This document shows positions 6,118-6,368 of a stretch of 6,368 bases of DNA, piece after piece. The notes under the pieces were generated by a model. The model was not told the origin of the DNA, made no database searches, and saw nothing but the letters and a program-made list of their open reading frames with translations. The stretch's first letter is position 1. Each line of letters starts with the position of its first letter. The DNA lies in NCBI GenBank assembly GCA_007119395.1, contig SKPS01000190.1, forward strand, positions 1 to 6,368. Direction: 5' to 3'. Origin of the DNA: Lentimicrobiaceae bacterium (GTDB taxonomy: Bacteria > Bacteroidota > Bacteroidia > Bacteroidales > SKPS01). A program made the position numbers and the translations under genes.

Positions 6118-6368
6118 CACTTCGAACAGTATGGGTTCAGCCGGTTCAGGTGTGAAGACTGGGAAGTGAACCTTGTAATTGTATCTCACCTTCTCTTCAC
6201 TGTAGTGGCGTGATGCCGCGTTGGGCGCCCCTTCCTGAATCAGTCTTGCCAATTGGGTGTAATGGCTGTTTAAGGCACGTGCATCCACTCCCACCATTTG
6301 CAGGTAAAGCGCCGCCTGATGCGCTGTGACCTCACTGTCGGAATAGACCCAAACCGGCTGCTTTCGTA
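6091..6368 (-). CDS. C-terminal end of an unidentified protein, possibly rhodanese-like (N-terminus beyond window)
   Basis: The frame enters from the right edge and is open through 92 codons to a TGA at 6093-6091, so the internal ATG at 6297 is not the real start. The visible sequence begins RKQPVWVYSDSEVTAHQAA and continues LYLQMVGVDARAL. This resembles the end of a rhodanese domain: a beta strand, the active-site loop, then a helix with AAxxLxxxG and a hydrophobic strand. The loop here reads SDSEVT with no cysteine where sulfurtransferases carry the catalytic Cys, so it would be inactive as a sulfurtransferase, if the assignment is right. The last 35 or so residues are proline-rich and end EVAVPTGEGC. 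It converges on the barrel gene with 59 bases between stop codons. The coding status is supported by the uninterrupted frame and plausible composition; the family call is weak. Confidence 0.65.
   Translation of the reverse strand, partial: RKQPVWVYSDSEVTAHQAALYLQMVGVDARALNSHYTQLARLIQEGAPNAASRHYSEEKVRYNYKVHFPVFTPEPAEPILFEVAVPTGEGC

Overview
The window most likely comes from a member of the Bacteroidota. The supporting signs are an exact TAnnTTTG-type promoter, starts without Shine-Dalgarno sequences, two envelope-type proteins with signal peptides, a degenerate AGCCAAC heptamer array, and an intergenic inverted repeat built on TTACACAGAG/CTCTGTGTAA. No species can be assigned from the sequence alone.

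Layout. Positions 1-2120 on the minus strand hold an unbroken open frame of 706 codons that runs off the left edge. It encodes a secreted protein rich in parallel beta-helix-like repeats. Its upstream region (2121-2444) contains two inverted repeats made from one 13-base motif, which can also fold into a single longer hairpin, and then a 29-base TC microsatellite. Positions about 2445 to 4431 are a group II intron on the plus strand. It has a roughly 600-base structured 5' part, a reverse transcriptase/maturase without an endonuclease domain, and recognisable domains V and VI. Both predicted intron ends and the domain V triad helix differ from consensus, so the element may be weakened or inactive.

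Positions 4432-5080 carry no convincing gene. They hold a near-perfect minus-strand promoter with a structured stretch below it, several hairpins, and the two intergenic repeat families. Positions 5081-6031 (plus) encode a signal peptide, a coiled coil and a probable outer-membrane beta-barrel. A convergent gene enters from the right edge on the minus strand (6368-6091). Its visible C-terminus resembles the end of a rhodanese-like domain without the usual active-site cysteine.

Working together. The intron is a self-contained retroelement, independent of the flanking genes. The beta-helix protein and the barrel protein are both envelope or surface proteins, but nothing shows they are co-regulated. 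The most interesting region is the boundary zone. The only strong promoter seen points left, across the antisense intron, towards the beta-helix gene. It may once have driven that gene through a long leader, or it may drive a short structured RNA. I did not find a clearly new defence or metabolic system here.
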